Made by a program: the position numbers and the translations under genes. Positions 1 to 8,857 of a DNA stretch of 64,000 nt are shown here, one piece after another (the first letter of the stretch is position 1; each line of letters opens with the position of its first letter). The notes beneath the pieces were generated by a model. That model was not told the DNA's origin. It saw only the letters and a program-made list of their open reading frames with translations, and ran no database searches. Source of the DNA: JAHZKS01 sp047404135 (GTDB taxonomy: Bacteria; Pseudomonadota; Alphaproteobacteria; Rickettsiales; JABSSG01). The stretch covers positions 154,664 to 218,663 of the forward strand of contig JBDOIT010000004.1 of NCBI GenBank assembly GCA_047404135.1, given 5' to 3'.

Positions 1-331
1 AAGATTCACCGCAACCGCATTTCCCTTTCTCGTTTGGATTCTTGAATACAAAGCCTGACTTAATCTTAGTATCCATATAATCCATAGTAGTGCCAAGCAA
101 ATACATTACCGCTTTAGGTTGAATGAGGATTGTCACACCCCGAACTTCAACTATTTCATCGTATTTGTCTACCGAATCTGCATATTCAATATAATATGCC
201 AAACCAGAACATCCACCTTGCTTTACACCAACCCTTATGCCAACAGAAGGTTTCCCTCTGCTAGATAGAAGCTCTTGCACCTTTGTAGATGCAATATCTG
301 TGACTTCAAGAACTTGATTAGATGCAGGCAT
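1..331 (-). CDS. iscA: IscA/HesB-type iron-sulfur cluster assembly protein (3' end cut by window edge)
   Basis: Translating the minus strand from the ATG at 331 gives about 110 residues that run off the window edge. Visible features are the A-type carrier core, a GVKQGGCSG segment with the first conserved cysteine, and a C-terminal CGCG motif with the other two cysteines. These cysteines bind a nascent Fe-S cluster for delivery to apoproteins in the cytoplasm. The length is nearly the full family length, so only a few residues or the stop are missing. It lies 9 bp downstream of iscU in the same operon, the classical isc order. Assignment to IscA rather than ErpA rests on this context. Confidence 0.88.
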   Translation of the reverse strand, partial: MPASNQVLEVTDIASTKVQELLSSRGKPSVGIRVGVKQGGCSGLAYYIEYADSVDKYDEIVEVRGVTILIQPKAVMYLLGTTMDYMDTKIKSGFVFKNPNEKGKCGCGES

Positions 332-340
332 TTTAATTAC

Positions 341-721
341 CTAAGAATTTTTTTTCTTGTAATCTGAGACAGCAGACTTTATCGCATCCTCCGCCAAAAC
401 AGAACAATGAATTTTGACAGGAGGCAAAGACAAATGTTTCGCTATATCAACATTTTTTATTTCCTGGGCTTCCTCTATAGTTTTCCCCTTAACCCACTCA
501 GTAACCAAAGAACTAGAAGCGATAGCAGAGCCACAACCAAATGTTTTAAATTTAGCATCATCTATCACACCTTCTTCATTTATCTTTAATTGCAACTTCA
601 TCACGTCTCCACACGAAGGAGCTCCCACAAGACCCGTACCTACAGATTTATCTCCTTGATCCATAGATCCTACATTTCTAGGATTTTCATAATGATTCAT
701 TACTTTATCGCTGTAAGCCAT
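341..721 (-). CDS. iscU: Fe-S cluster scaffold protein IscU
   Basis: This 126-residue protein has the standard IscU layout. It starts MAYSDKVMNHYENPRN and carries the three cluster-ligand cysteines in GAPSCGD (about residue 37), FGCGSA (about 63) and the IHCSVLAEDAI segment near the C-terminus (about 106). The chaperone-recognition LPPVK motif just precedes the last cysteine. IscU receives sulfur from IscS and assembles [2Fe-2S] clusters. The gene sits 18 bp downstream of iscS and 9 bp upstream of iscA, so co-transcription is very likely. Length and motifs are normal. Confidence 0.96.
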   Translation of the reverse strand: MAYSDKVMNHYENPRNVGSMDQGDKSVGTGLVGAPSCGDVMKLQLKINEEGVIDDAKFKTFGCGSAIASSSLVTEWVKGKTIEEAQEIKNVDIAKHLSLPPVKIHCSVLAEDAIKSAVSDYKKKNS

Positions 722-739
722 ATAAAACCTTTTATTAAA

Positions 740-1966
740 TTAATGATCTGACCACTGGATTGACTTTAGATCTATTCCTTCTTGAGCCATTTCCCACAAA
801 GGACTCATGTCTCTTAACTTCTCAACGGCTTTCTTTATTAAACCAATTGCAAAATCAACTTCTTCTTCCGTAGTAAATCTACCAAATCCAAATCTTATAG
901 ATGTATGGGCCAACTCTTCCTCCACTCCTAAAGCACGTAACACATAAGAAGGTTCTAGAGAATCTGATGTACAAGCTGAACCAGAGGATACAGCCAATTC
1001 TTTAGCAGATAATATCAAGGATTCTCCTTCTATATAGGCAAAACTTACATTGATACATCCAGGCCATTTAAACTCCTTACTGCCGTTTAAGTAAACATCT
1101 GGTATAGAGAGTATCTCTTTCTGGAATTCATCTGACAGCGCCTTGATTTTCTTATAATCTTCTTCCATGCATTCTCCTGCTATTTCAGCAGCTTTACCAA
1201 ATCCAACAATCAAAGGCGTTGGAAGCGTACCAGATCTCACTCCCCTTTCCTGACCACCACCATTAATCAACGGCTCTAATCTAACACGCGGCTTACGACG
1301 AACATATAACGCGCCAATACCTTTTGGGCCATAGATCTTATGCGCAGAAATACTCATAAGGTCTATATTCATTTCATTCACATCCATATTGATCTTACCA
1401 AAAGATTGGGCAGCATCTGTATGGAATAATACCCCTTTTTCTTTGCAGATTCTACCTATCTCTGCAATAGGCTGAATTACCCCTATTTCATTATTCACAG
1501 ACATCACAGAAACTAAAATAGTATCCTTACGTATAGATTCAGACAGCTCTTTGATATCCACCAAACCATCTGGCTTAACAGAGAGATATGTTATATTAAA
1601 GCCTTCTTGCTCTAGATGTCTGCACGCATCTAAAACACATTTATGCTCTGTTTTTAAAGTTACTATATGTTTTTTCTCATCAGATCTATAGTAATGCGCA
1701 GAGCCTTTAATTGCTAAATTATTTGCCTCAGTAGCGCCGGAAGTAAAAACGATTTCCTTTGCATCGGCATTAATTAAATCAGCAACCTTCTTTCTTGCGG
1801 CATCTATAGCTTCACCGGACTCCCATCCAAAAGCATGACTCCTAGAGTGTGGATTCCCGAATTTTTCGGTAAAATAAGGCATCATAGCATCTAGAACACT
1901 CTTATCCACAGGGGTCGTGGATTGATAATCCATATATATTGGCAATTCCATCTCTTCTTTAGCCAT
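740..1966 (-). CDS. iscS: Cysteine desulfurase IscS
   Basis: The 408-residue PLP enzyme removes sulfur from cysteine for IscU, tRNA thiolation and other acceptors. It has the aminotransferase class V fold. The N-terminal segment IYMDYQSTTPVD is typical of IscS, the PLP lysine is in SAHKIYGPKG (about residue 210), and the catalytic cysteine is in the SGSACTSDSLEPS loop (about residue 332). The C-terminus SPLWEM...IDLKSIQWSDH matches the IscU-binding tail of group I IscS. It overlaps the upstream second desulfurase gene by 8 bp, indicating translational coupling. Length is standard. Confidence 0.96.
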   Translation of the reverse strand: MAKEEMELPIYMDYQSTTPVDKSVLDAMMPYFTEKFGNPHSRSHAFGWESGEAIDAARKKVADLINADAKEIVFTSGATEANNLAIKGSAHYYRSDEKKHIVTLKTEHKCVLDACRHLEQEGFNITYLSVKPDGLVDIKELSESIRKDTILVSVMSVNNEIGVIQPIAEIGRICKEKGVLFHTDAAQSFGKINMDVNEMNIDLMSISAHKIYGPKGIGALYVRRKPRVRLEPLINGGGQERGVRSGTLPTPLIVGFGKAAEIAGECMEEDYKKIKALSDEFQKEILSIPDVYLNGSKEFKWPGCINVSFAYIEGESLILSAKELAVSSGSACTSDSLEPSYVLRALGVEEELAHTSIRFGFGRFTTEEEVDFAIGLIKKAVEKLRDMSPLWEMAQEGIDLKSIQWSDH

Positions 1967-3107
1967 ACTTTACTTCCTCCTCTTTTTTAAACACAGATTT
2001 CTGAACAACCTTCCATGCATCTATAAACTTATCTATTTCTGATTTTGTACTATTTAGTCCCAAACTTACTCTGATTGCATCATTATGCACTCCTTTTTCA
2101 AATCCCATAGCTTTGAGAACATAAGATTTTTCCACAATACCAGAAGAGCATGCAGAACCTGCGCTAACACAAAACCCACGAATATCAAAATTAATCATCT
2201 GAGTTTGATTATCTACATCTGGCATCGTAATATAACTTGTATTAGGAAGTCTTATAGTATTTTTTGAATAAATTTTAGCGCTCCCTTCAAAATTCGTAAT
2301 CTCATCTTCAAAACAATCTCTCAATTCTTCAATGATTTTGAATTGCTTTATGCTTGCTGCCACAAGCTCAGCAGCCTTCCCAAAGCTTGATATAGCATAA
2401 AAATTCTCTGTTCCAGATCTAAATCCTTTCTCTTGCCCACCTCCTAGAATCAAAGGCTTTATACGAATCCCAGCTTTCTTGACAACAGAAGCAGCACCAA
2501 GCATCCCACCAATTTTATGAGATGAGATCGTTACTATATCGACATCCAATCCCTTTAAATCAACCACGATCTTTCCAAATGATTGAACCATATCACTATG
2601 AATAATTGCCCCATATTCATGAGAAACTTCAGATAATCTTTTTATATCTTGAATAACTCCTGTTTCGCTATTTGCATGACCTATAGAAACAAACTTATTT
2701 TCAGATTTGCTATTTTTCAATGCAGTAACAAGGAATTCTTCATCTATGATACCTTCTTCATTCACCTTCAAAAAGGTAATATTACTCATTTGTTCTGCAA
2801 TTTTAATGACAGATGAATGCTCAATAGGGGATATAAATAAATGATAATCAGAGAAGCTCTGCAAGATCATGTTATTGCTCTCTGTGCCAGATGAAGTAAA
2901 AATCACATCGTGACTTAATTGATCTATATTTAAATTACACATTATAGATTTTCGTGCATCCTCTATTAAACCTTTTGAATACCTACCCCTTGAATGCAAA
3001 GAAGATGGATTAGAAGGATCAGATAAAAGTTCCACAACATGTCCTACCACGTCTGCATGCATGGAAGCAGTAGAATTGTGATCTAAATAAATGATACTTT
3101 TATTCAC
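1959..3107 (-). CDS. Second cysteine desulfurase (NifS/IscS-like)
   Basis: This 382-residue protein is a diverged paralogue of IscS. It begins IIYLDHNSTASMH, keeps the PLP lysine in SSHKIGGMLG and the active cysteine in SAGSACSSGIVEKSYV, and ends without the IscU-binding tail of IscS. The reaction is probably cysteine to alanine plus enzyme persulfide. Its specific sulfur acceptor cannot be read from the sequence. It overlaps iscR by 4 bp at its start and iscS by 8 bp at its end, so all three are one transcript. Side-by-side desulfurase genes after an Rrf2 regulator are known from Rickettsia, which supports the taxonomic reading. Confidence 0.88.
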   Translation of the reverse strand: MNKSIIYLDHNSTASMHADVVGHVVELLSDPSNPSSLHSRGRYSKGLIEDARKSIMCNLNIDQLSHDVIFTSSGTESNNMILQSFSDYHLFISPIEHSSVIKIAEQMSNITFLKVNEEGIIDEEFLVTALKNSKSENKFVSIGHANSETGVIQDIKRLSEVSHEYGAIIHSDMVQSFGKIVVDLKGLDVDIVTISSHKIGGMLGAASVVKKAGIRIKPLILGGGQEKGFRSGTENFYAISSFGKAAELVAASIKQFKIIEELRDCFEDEITNFEGSAKIYSKNTIRLPNTSYITMPDVDNQTQMINFDIRGFCVSAGSACSSGIVEKSYVLKAMGFEKGVHNDAIRVSLGLNSTKSEIDKFIDAWKVVQKSVFKKEEEVKYG

Positions 3108-3535
3108 ACTAACCCTCGAAGATCCAACTTAACATTACCCTTCAGCACATCTTCAACTGATATAGAATCAAAATATCTGAATATTATATCTCCAAGCCCC
3201 TTCCACAGTGAGTGCGTCGTACACGATCCTTTTGTAGGACTACATTTAAATTCAGCACTACATCTTGTCATTTTAAAAGATCCTTCTGCTGCTAAAATCA
3301 CCTCTGAAAGCATAGTTTTATTTTGTGGCTTGGTTAGAAGGTAGCCTCCTCCTGGTCCTCTTACCGAACGGACAACACCTTCTTTACGAAGTTTGGAAAA
3401 GATTTGCTCGATATATTGCAGAGGAACCTTCTGCCTAATAGATATGTCGCTCAAGGAAACAGGCCCATGAGCTTCGTTAAAAGCCACATCCACTATAGAA
3501 ACTATAGAATATCTAATCTTAGAATTAATCTTCAT
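3104..3535 (-). CDS. iscR: Rrf2-family Fe-S regulator IscR
   Basis: I chose the ATG at 3535, giving 143 residues that begin MKINSKIRYSIVSIVDVA. A longer in-frame start at 3595 would add a 20-residue hydrophobic stretch unlike any Rrf2 protein and would overlap the putative promoter. The N-terminal winged helix ends in RGPGGGYLL, the conserved wing. The cluster ligands are three cysteines spaced C-x5-C-x6-C followed by TTH (about residues 92-108), as in IscR. The family represses the isc operon when loaded with [2Fe-2S]. Being the first gene of the operon fits autoregulation. No strong Shine-Dalgarno sequence is visible. Confidence 0.9.
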   Translation of the reverse strand: MKINSKIRYSIVSIVDVAFNEAHGPVSLSDISIRQKVPLQYIEQIFSKLRKEGVVRSVRGPGGGYLLTKPQNKTMLSEVILAAEGSFKMTRCSAEFKCSPTKGSCTTHSLWKGLGDIIFRYFDSISVEDVLKGNVKLDLRGLV

Positions 3536-3589
3536 AATCCAAATGCATAAAATTACAACCAAGGCATACAAGAAATAACCGCTATTCTC

Positions 3590-3627
3590 GGTCAAGTATT
3601 TAATAACCCACCTCTTTAGTCAAGTAC
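3590..3627 (-). promoter_or_regulatory. Putative isc operon promoter with duplicated TACTTGAC boxes
   Basis: Upstream of iscR on the minus strand, TACTTGACT (3618-3626) and TACTTGACC (3590-3598) form two direct copies 28 bp apart. The first contains a good -35 element (TTGACT), with AT-rich -10 candidates (TAAATA or AATACT) 15-17 bp downstream. The ACTTGACT core resembles one half of the IscR type 1 operator known from gammaproteobacteria. Placement is right for autoregulation, but neither the promoter nor IscR binding can be proven from sequence. Confidence 0.35.
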
Positions 3628-3716
3628 TTTTAACTTTTTATTGATTTCTTCTATTATTAGTAGTAGATTTTCTTCTCTATAACATGTTATCCTTACCTTT
3701 CAATAATTTATGTTTT

Positions 3717-4421
3717 ATGCCAGAAGTAATTATTAGCGGTTCAGAAGGTCGTATCGAAGGTAGATATCACCACAGCGAGAACCCAAACGCACCTATAGCA
3801 CTAGTATTCCACCCTCACCCTCTACATGGAGGAACAATGAACAACAAGGTGGTATATAATTTATATCACTGCTTTGTAAAGGCGGGATTCTCTGTTTTAA
3901 GAATAAATTTCAGAGGAATAGGAAAATCAGAAGGAGAATTTGACAATGGACTGGGAGAGCTTACAGATGCAGCAACTGCCCTAGACTGGCTACAACTACA
4001 AAATCCAACATCTTCGTCTGTATGGATAGGAGGCTTTTCCTTTGGTTCTTGGATAGCTATGCAGCTTCTAATGAGAAGACCAGAAATACAATCTTTCATC
4101 TCAATTGCCCCTCCGTTAAACAAATACGACTTCTCCTTCCTATCTCCATGCCCAGTTTCTGGAATGATCTTGCAAGGAGACTTAGATAGTATTGTTCCTG
4201 AGTCTGAAGCCGGAGAGCTTGCAAGAAAAATCCCCAGACACAAACATATTGATATTTATTACAAAGTGATAAAAGGCGCTGATCATTTCTTCAGAAAAAA
4301 AATGGATGAGATGAACAAGAATGTTACGAAATACATTGTCGAAAGATTGAATGCACAAAAACCCGTAAAAACTAAAATCGATAGAAGGCGCCGCCAGACC
4401 GTTCCCGAAAAACCCCTGTAG
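3717..4421 (+). CDS. Alpha/beta hydrolase (conserved, rickettsial type)
   Basis: The product is 234 residues from the ATG at 3717; an in-frame ATG at 3684 would add 11 residues with no family support. It begins MPEVIISGSEGRIEGRYH and contains the HPHP oxyanion-region motif (about residue 37), a GFSFGS nucleophile elbow with serine (about 108), and late acidic (QGDLDSIVP) and histidine (GADHFF) residues, so the Ser-Asp-His triad looks complete. The substrate is unknown; relatives are annotated as serine hydrolases or carboxylesterases. It is transcribed away from the isc operon, and its last 50 bp overlap the 3' end of anmK tail to tail. Confidence 0.82.
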   Translation: MPEVIISGSEGRIEGRYHHSENPNAPIALVFHPHPLHGGTMNNKVVYNLYHCFVKAGFSVLRINFRGIGKSEGEFDNGLGELTDAATALDWLQLQNPTSSSVWIGGFSFGSWIAMQLLMRRPEIQSFISIAPPLNKYDFSFLSPCPVSGMILQGDLDSIVPESEAGELARKIPRHKHIDIYYKVIKGADHFFRKKMDEMNKNVTKYIVERLNAQKPVKTKIDRRRRQTVPEKPL

Positions 4422-5481
4422 TTGTTGGAGAAGAAATCGGCAAATTACACAAACTTCTAACTGCCATAAATGCAAACGCTTGAGCTTCAACAAATTCTGC
4501 ATCTATAATATTATTATCAAACACCCTAAAATTATCAAAATTAATGATTTTGAATCCGTATTGCTTACTTAATATATCTAATAAAAATCTATTTTTACTA
4601 CCTCCACCGCACACCATCCATTGCTTTGGTTTATGCGGCATAAATTTTTGTGAATTCTTAATAGAAAGAGCAGTAAGATGAGTAAGAGTAGCAGCCCCAT
4701 CCTCAATACTCATTCCATCTAGCTTCTTTACAAACGATTTGAATTTATTTCTGTCCAAAGACTTGGGTGGCTTCTGCTTAAAAAATTTATGCCTCATAAA
4801 TAAATCTAACACCTCTTGATTAGGGATACCTTCATGAGCAATCTTACCCTCATCATCATAATGCCCTCTTCTATGGTCATGAACCCAGTCATCAATCATA
4901 GCGCATCCAGGTCCTGTATCAAAAGCTATCAATTCTTTATTACTTCCTACATACGTTACATTGGCCACACCTCCAATATTCAAGACAGCAACAGGTTTAG
5001 ATAATTTTTGACACAAAGCATTATGAAAAAATGGCACCAAAGGAGCGCCTTCTCCACCAGAAGCAATATCCATCCTCCTAAAATCAGACACAACATTTAT
5101 TCCTGTACTCTCTGCTAGCAAAGCTGAGTTACCTATTTGCATTGTTTTTCTCTGCGAAGGATTATGGTATATAGTTTGCCCATGAAAGCCTATTACATCG
5201 ATATCCGATGGTTTCATCTTAGCTTTTTGCAATAACCTCTTCACTATAAGCGCATGCTCTAAAGCAAGCTCATCTTCCACATCTAAAAGAAGTTTTATAC
5301 TATTCTTTTTATTCACAAGATTACGAATTTTTCTTCTCAGTGAATCACTATACGAAGAAGCTATAGTCTCACCAAGGCTGTATATCTTAGTTCCATTAGT
5401 TTTGATGATAGCGGAATCTACTCCATCAAAAGACGTTCCACTCATCAAGCCTATTGCAGTAAGAATTTTTTTTGGTGCCAC
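4372..5481 (-). CDS. anmK: Anhydro-N-acetylmuramic acid kinase
   Basis: The 369-residue enzyme phosphorylates 1,6-anhydro-MurNAc during peptidoglycan recycling. It shows the family N-terminus GLMSGTSFDGVD (residues 12-23), the substrate-site segment DVIGFHGQTIYH with its GHGQ-like loop (about 95-106), the NIGGVANVT nucleotide loop (about 170) and the AFDTGPGCAMID motif (about 187). The late CGGG segment is also typical. The 3' end overlaps the convergent hydrolase gene by 50 bp, and sodB lies 9 bp upstream. Presence of anmK with mrdA and mreD suggests the cell still makes and recycles peptidoglycan. Confidence 0.93.
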   Translation of the reverse strand: MAPKKILTAIGLMSGTSFDGVDSAIIKTNGTKIYSLGETIASSYSDSLRRKIRNLVNKKNSIKLLLDVEDELALEHALIVKRLLQKAKMKPSDIDVIGFHGQTIYHNPSQRKTMQIGNSALLAESTGINVVSDFRRMDIASGGEGAPLVPFFHNALCQKLSKPVAVLNIGGVANVTYVGSNKELIAFDTGPGCAMIDDWVHDHRRGHYDDEGKIAHEGIPNQEVLDLFMRHKFFKQKPPKSLDRNKFKSFVKKLDGMSIEDGAATLTHLTALSIKNSQKFMPHKPKQWMVCGGGSKNRFLLDILSKQYGFKIINFDNFRVFDNNIIDAEFVEAQAFAFMAVRSLCNLPISSPTTTGVFRERSGGAFYRF

Positions 5482-5490
5482 AAGAAAAAT

Positions 5491-6153
5491 CTATTTGTGA
5501 TGTTTGTTAAATATAGTCTCTGCAAATTCCCAGTTAGCTAGATGATCTAAAAATACAGAGAGGTAATCAGGTCTTCTATTATGATAATCTATGTAGTACG
5601 CATGCTCCCACACATCGCACGTTAGCATAGGAACCAAACCTTCAGTAATAGGGGTTTCTGCGTTAGGTGTTTTCATTATTTTCATTTTTCTTTCTGACAA
5701 GTCATATATCAGCCAAGCCCAACCACTGCCAAATTGAGTTGCACCAGCAGTTTTAAATTTCTCAGCAAATTCTTTATAAGACCCGAAATCATCCTCTATC
5801 TTTTGTAGTAAGTCTTTAGAGGGCTTTCCTCCTCCGTTAGATTTCATAGAGTGCCAAAAAAAACTATGGTTCCAAATTTGTGCTGCATTATTAAATATCC
5901 CAGCTTTACTAGGATCCTTAGAAGAAGACTTGATTATTTCCTCTAAGCTCATATCTCTCATCGTACTTTCAGCAAGTGCTTTATTTAAATTCTGCACATA
6001 AGAATTATGATGCTTCTCATGGTGAAAAGAAAAAGTTTTACTACTCAAATGAGGCTCCAGTGCGTCCTTAGCATAAGGAAGCTCCGGGAGCTTGAAAGGG
6101 AATTTATTTTGGTTTACTCTTTCGCTTATAGTTTCTGAAATTGTGTTATTCAT
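5491..6153 (-). CDS. sodB: Superoxide dismutase, Fe type
   Basis: The 220-residue protein converts superoxide to hydrogen peroxide and oxygen. Metal ligands are visible: histidine in FHHEKHHNSYV (about residue 47), histidine in AAQIWNHSFFW (about 95), and aspartate and histidine in CDVWEHAYYIDY (about 180-184). Glutamine in the AAQ segment and FGSGWAWL favour the iron subtype. The start is supported by GAGGT four bases before the ATG. It gives about 20 residues more than the usual N-terminus, with no obvious signal sequence. The gene lies 16 bp downstream of the exoD-like gene on the same strand. Confidence 0.93.
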   Translation of the reverse strand: MNNTISETISERVNQNKFPFKLPELPYAKDALEPHLSSKTFSFHHEKHHNSYVQNLNKALAESTMRDMSLEEIIKSSSKDPSKAGIFNNAAQIWNHSFFWHSMKSNGGGKPSKDLLQKIEDDFGSYKEFAEKFKTAGATQFGSGWAWLIYDLSERKMKIMKTPNAETPITEGLVPMLTCDVWEHAYYIDYHNRRPDYLSVFLDHLANWEFAETIFNKHHK

Positions 6154-6169
6154 ATGACCTCAAAAAAAA

Positions 6170-6862
6170 TTAAAATGGTAATTTATCCATAATATGACTG
6201 TCCAGCATCTTATAAAAAAATTGTAACCCAAAGAAAGACATAATAAACACAACTGTTGAAGCAATGATTATACCCACTACGCTAATAACCATACCGATAA
6301 AAGCTACAAAACCATCTTGGTATAAAAGTCCCACAGACATAGTTAATATTCCCATACTTGGTACCGCGTTTCCAAATAATATTGGTAATGTTATAGATAT
6401 AGAGCATATCAATGACAATATACCAATAATTCTCTCAGAAGACCTTGTAGTAAAATGAAGATATCTTGGCCTTAAAAACCCAGATAATTTTTTAAATACT
6501 GGCTCTGCTTTATCAATAAACCCCTTAAATGTCTCTACCTTGATTCTCTTTTTTTCAAGCCATTGCGGAAGCCACGGAGATTCTAAATTATAAATCATTT
6601 GAAATGTAAGGACACATAGTGGAATTCCAAACAAAGTAGTAAATCCTGGAGGTGTAGGAATTGGAATAGCAGTCGGAAAAGAAACGATAGCTATAAGAAA
6701 TATAAGCCCCTCTTCTTTGAGGCTATGCATTATATCTCCAAAAGTTATAGTTTCCCCCTTATGACTTTTCAGAACCTCTCTCAAAGAGTGAATAAAATGC
6801 ACCTCCTTCTTTGCGGGGGGATTTGCAACTTTCTTTGACTTGGTGCTACCCGTTTTTACCAT
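6170..6862 (-). CDS. ExoD-family membrane protein
   Basis: The 230-residue protein matches the ExoD family: a charged N-terminus, a LKEEGLIFLIAIVSFPTAIPIPTPPG segment containing the conserved proline-rich loop, and several membrane spans (about residues 50-80, 140-165, 175-215). ExoD was named for exopolysaccharide synthesis and alkaline tolerance in rhizobia, but its biochemical role is unknown. The start overlaps the end of tatA by 17 bp, so expression is probably coupled to tatA and sodB. Function beyond an inner-membrane protein is not established. Confidence 0.8.
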   Translation of the reverse strand: MVKTGSTKSKKVANPPAKKEVHFIHSLREVLKSHKGETITFGDIMHSLKEEGLIFLIAIVSFPTAIPIPTPPGFTTLFGIPLCVLTFQMIYNLESPWLPQWLEKKRIKVETFKGFIDKAEPVFKKLSGFLRPRYLHFTTRSSERIIGILSLICSISITLPILFGNAVPSMGILTMSVGLLYQDGFVAFIGMVISVVGIIIASTVVFIMSFFGLQFFYKMLDSHIMDKLPF

Positions 6863-7034
6863 TCTTCACCTTGTTGATCCTTTTCTTATCCGAGTCTTTT
6901 TCATCCTTAAATTCGTTCTTGAAGGATTTAAGACCTTTACCCAAGTCACCCATTACCTTTGGAAGCTTTCCAGCGCCAAATAGTATAAGGATAACAAAAA
7001 ATATAATTAATAATTGGGTCAATGACACTCCCAT
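6846..7034 (-). CDS. tatA: Twin-arginine translocase subunit TatA
   Basis: This 62-residue protein begins with a short periplasmic end and one membrane helix (LTQLLIIFFVILILFGAGKLP). The FGAGKLPKVMGDLGKGLKSFK hinge and amphipathic helix define TatA/E. The C-terminal tail is lysine/aspartate-rich. TatA polymerises to form the pore for folded proteins in the inner membrane. No tatB or tatC lies nearby, as is common in Rickettsiales where tat genes are scattered. It precedes the exoD-like gene with a 17-bp overlap. Confidence 0.94.
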   Translation of the reverse strand: MGVSLTQLLIIFFVILILFGAGKLPKVMGDLGKGLKSFKNEFKDEKDSDKKRINKVKNGKNG

Positions 7035-7087
7035 GGTTACCTCTTATTTTTAAAGCAGTATAGCATAGTCCAAATAGATAAGTAAAC

Positions 7088-8710
7088 TTATTCACTCTTA
7101 TCCAGAATTTTTTCTTCAAATTCAGAATAACTTCCTTCATGCCAATGTATTTTATCTCTTTCAAAGGCTAAGATATGAGTAGCTATTCTATCTAAGAACC
7201 ATCTATCATGACTAATTACCAGCACGCAACCAACAAAGCTATGTATAGCTTCTTCTAAGGATCTCAAAGTATTAACATCCAGATCATTGGTTGGCTCATC
7301 AAGGAGAAGAATATTTGAAGGTTTGCGGAGCATTTTTGCCAGATGAACTCGGTTTCTCTCACCACCAGAGATCTGAGAGACATGCTTCTGCTGGTCTCCT
7401 CCCTTAAAGTTAAAGCTAGCACAATACGCTCTACTTTTTACAATTCTCTTACCGAGCTCTATATTTTCCATTTTATCTGAGATCTCTTCCCAGACAGTAT
7501 TTTTGTCGTTTAGAGAATCTCTAGACTGATCTACATAACCAATCTGCACAGTTTCACCTAGTTTAATATTACCCTCATAATCCTTATCTTGACCAGTAAT
7601 CATTCTAAATAAAGTAGTTTTACCCACGCCATTCGGACCAACAATACCGACAATTGACCCTGGGGGTATCGTTACATCAAAATCCTTAAACAACTCTCTG
7701 TCTCCAAATTTTTTAGTCAAGTTAGTTACTTTAATTGCTATCCCACCAAGCCTTGGTCCGTCAGGAATTACTATTTTTGCAACTCCAACATCATAATCCT
7801 TCTCCTGCCCCACAAGCTTTTCATAAGCGTTAATTCTAGCCTTGTTTTTGGCTTGCCTTGCTTTTGGAGACTGATTTATCCACTCTAGCTCTCTAGAGAT
7901 TTGTTTCTTACGATCCTCCTCTTGTTTGTCCTTGCCCTTCATTTCCTTATCTTTTTGCGCAAGCCAAGAAGAGTAATTGCCCTGCCACGGGGTGCACCTA
8001 CCATGATCTACCTCTAATATCCATTCAGTAACGTTGTTTAAGAAATACCTATCATGAGTTACAACAACCACAGTTCCTTTGTAATCTTTCAGTTTTTTTT
8101 CAAGCAACGATACAGCCTCCGCATCCAAATGGTTTGTAGGTTCATCAAGTAGTAGCATGTCTGGCTTTTCCATTAATAACCTACAAAGAGCGACACGCCT
8201 TCTTTCACCACCGGATAATTTTTTCACATCAGCATCTTTAGGGGGACAATTCAGAGATCTCATCATCATCTCTATTTCCCTGTCAATCTCCCATCCATTT
8301 AGCTGATCTATTTTCTCCTGAACCTCACCCTGCTCTTCTATCAGAGCTGTCATTGTATCATCAGACATGGGTTCGCTAAACTTCTGACTAATCTCATTAA
8401 ATTTATTTATCAGCTCAGTAACCTCACCAGCTGCAGACATTATATTTTCAAAGACATTTTTATCTGGATCCAATTGTGGCTCCTGCTCTAAGTAACCGAC
8501 TTTAATCTTATCTGCACTCCAAGCTTCTCCGTCAAATTCTTTATCAATACCCGCCATAATTTTCATCAAGGTGGACTTACCCGAACCATTGTGACCAATT
8601 ACACCTATTTTTGCACCTGGCATAAACGACAGATAGACATCTTTTAATATGTGCTTATTCTGGCTGTTATATTTATTTAACCCCTTAATAACGTAAACAT
8701 ACTCGGTCAT
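7088..8710 (-). CDS. ettA: Energy-dependent translational throttle ATPase EttA (ABC-F)
   Basis: The 540-residue soluble protein carries two ABC ATPase domains. The first has GHNGSGKST (about residue 39), LSGGERRRVALC and LLLDEPTNHLD; the second has GPNGVGKTT (about 358), ISGGERNRVHLAK and LLLDEPTNDLD. An arm and a charged linker (about 240-300, with a PKARQAKNKARI segment) sit between them. There are no membrane spans, so it is an ABC-F factor. The length and the MTEYVYVIKGLNK start fit EttA, which gates the first peptide bond according to the energy state. It is divergent from the gene at 8858. Confidence 0.93.
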   Translation of the reverse strand: MTEYVYVIKGLNKYNSQNKHILKDVYLSFMPGAKIGVIGHNGSGKSTLMKIMAGIDKEFDGEAWSADKIKVGYLEQEPQLDPDKNVFENIMSAAGEVTELINKFNEISQKFSEPMSDDTMTALIEEQGEVQEKIDQLNGWEIDREIEMMMRSLNCPPKDADVKKLSGGERRRVALCRLLMEKPDMLLLDEPTNHLDAEAVSLLEKKLKDYKGTVVVVTHDRYFLNNVTEWILEVDHGRCTPWQGNYSSWLAQKDKEMKGKDKQEEDRKKQISRELEWINQSPKARQAKNKARINAYEKLVGQEKDYDVGVAKIVIPDGPRLGGIAIKVTNLTKKFGDRELFKDFDVTIPPGSIVGIVGPNGVGKTTLFRMITGQDKDYEGNIKLGETVQIGYVDQSRDSLNDKNTVWEEISDKMENIELGKRIVKSRAYCASFNFKGGDQQKHVSQISGGERNRVHLAKMLRKPSNILLLDEPTNDLDVNTLRSLEEAIHSFVGCVLVISHDRWFLDRIATHILAFERDKIHWHEGSYSEFEEKILDKSE

Positions 8711-8857
8711 AGAAAATCACTGATAATTGAAATACGCACCCAATATATTGCAACCCCTCGTATCTAGCAACGAAAATACCACTATTTTCAGGTTAACTAT
8801 ATATTAACACTTATACCCGAGAATTATATGTAGTTAATTTTGAATTTAATTATCTAT

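Noticed and set aside
3536..3595. Longer IscR start at 3595 with a hydrophobic leader.
   Set aside because: Rrf2 regulators are cytoplasmic and begin near MKxxxKxRY; the extension would also read through the putative promoter.
8711..8857. Promoters in the divergent region between ettA and the 8858 gene.
   Set aside because: Several AT-rich -10-like boxes are present but no convincing -35/-10 pair could be chosen by eye.
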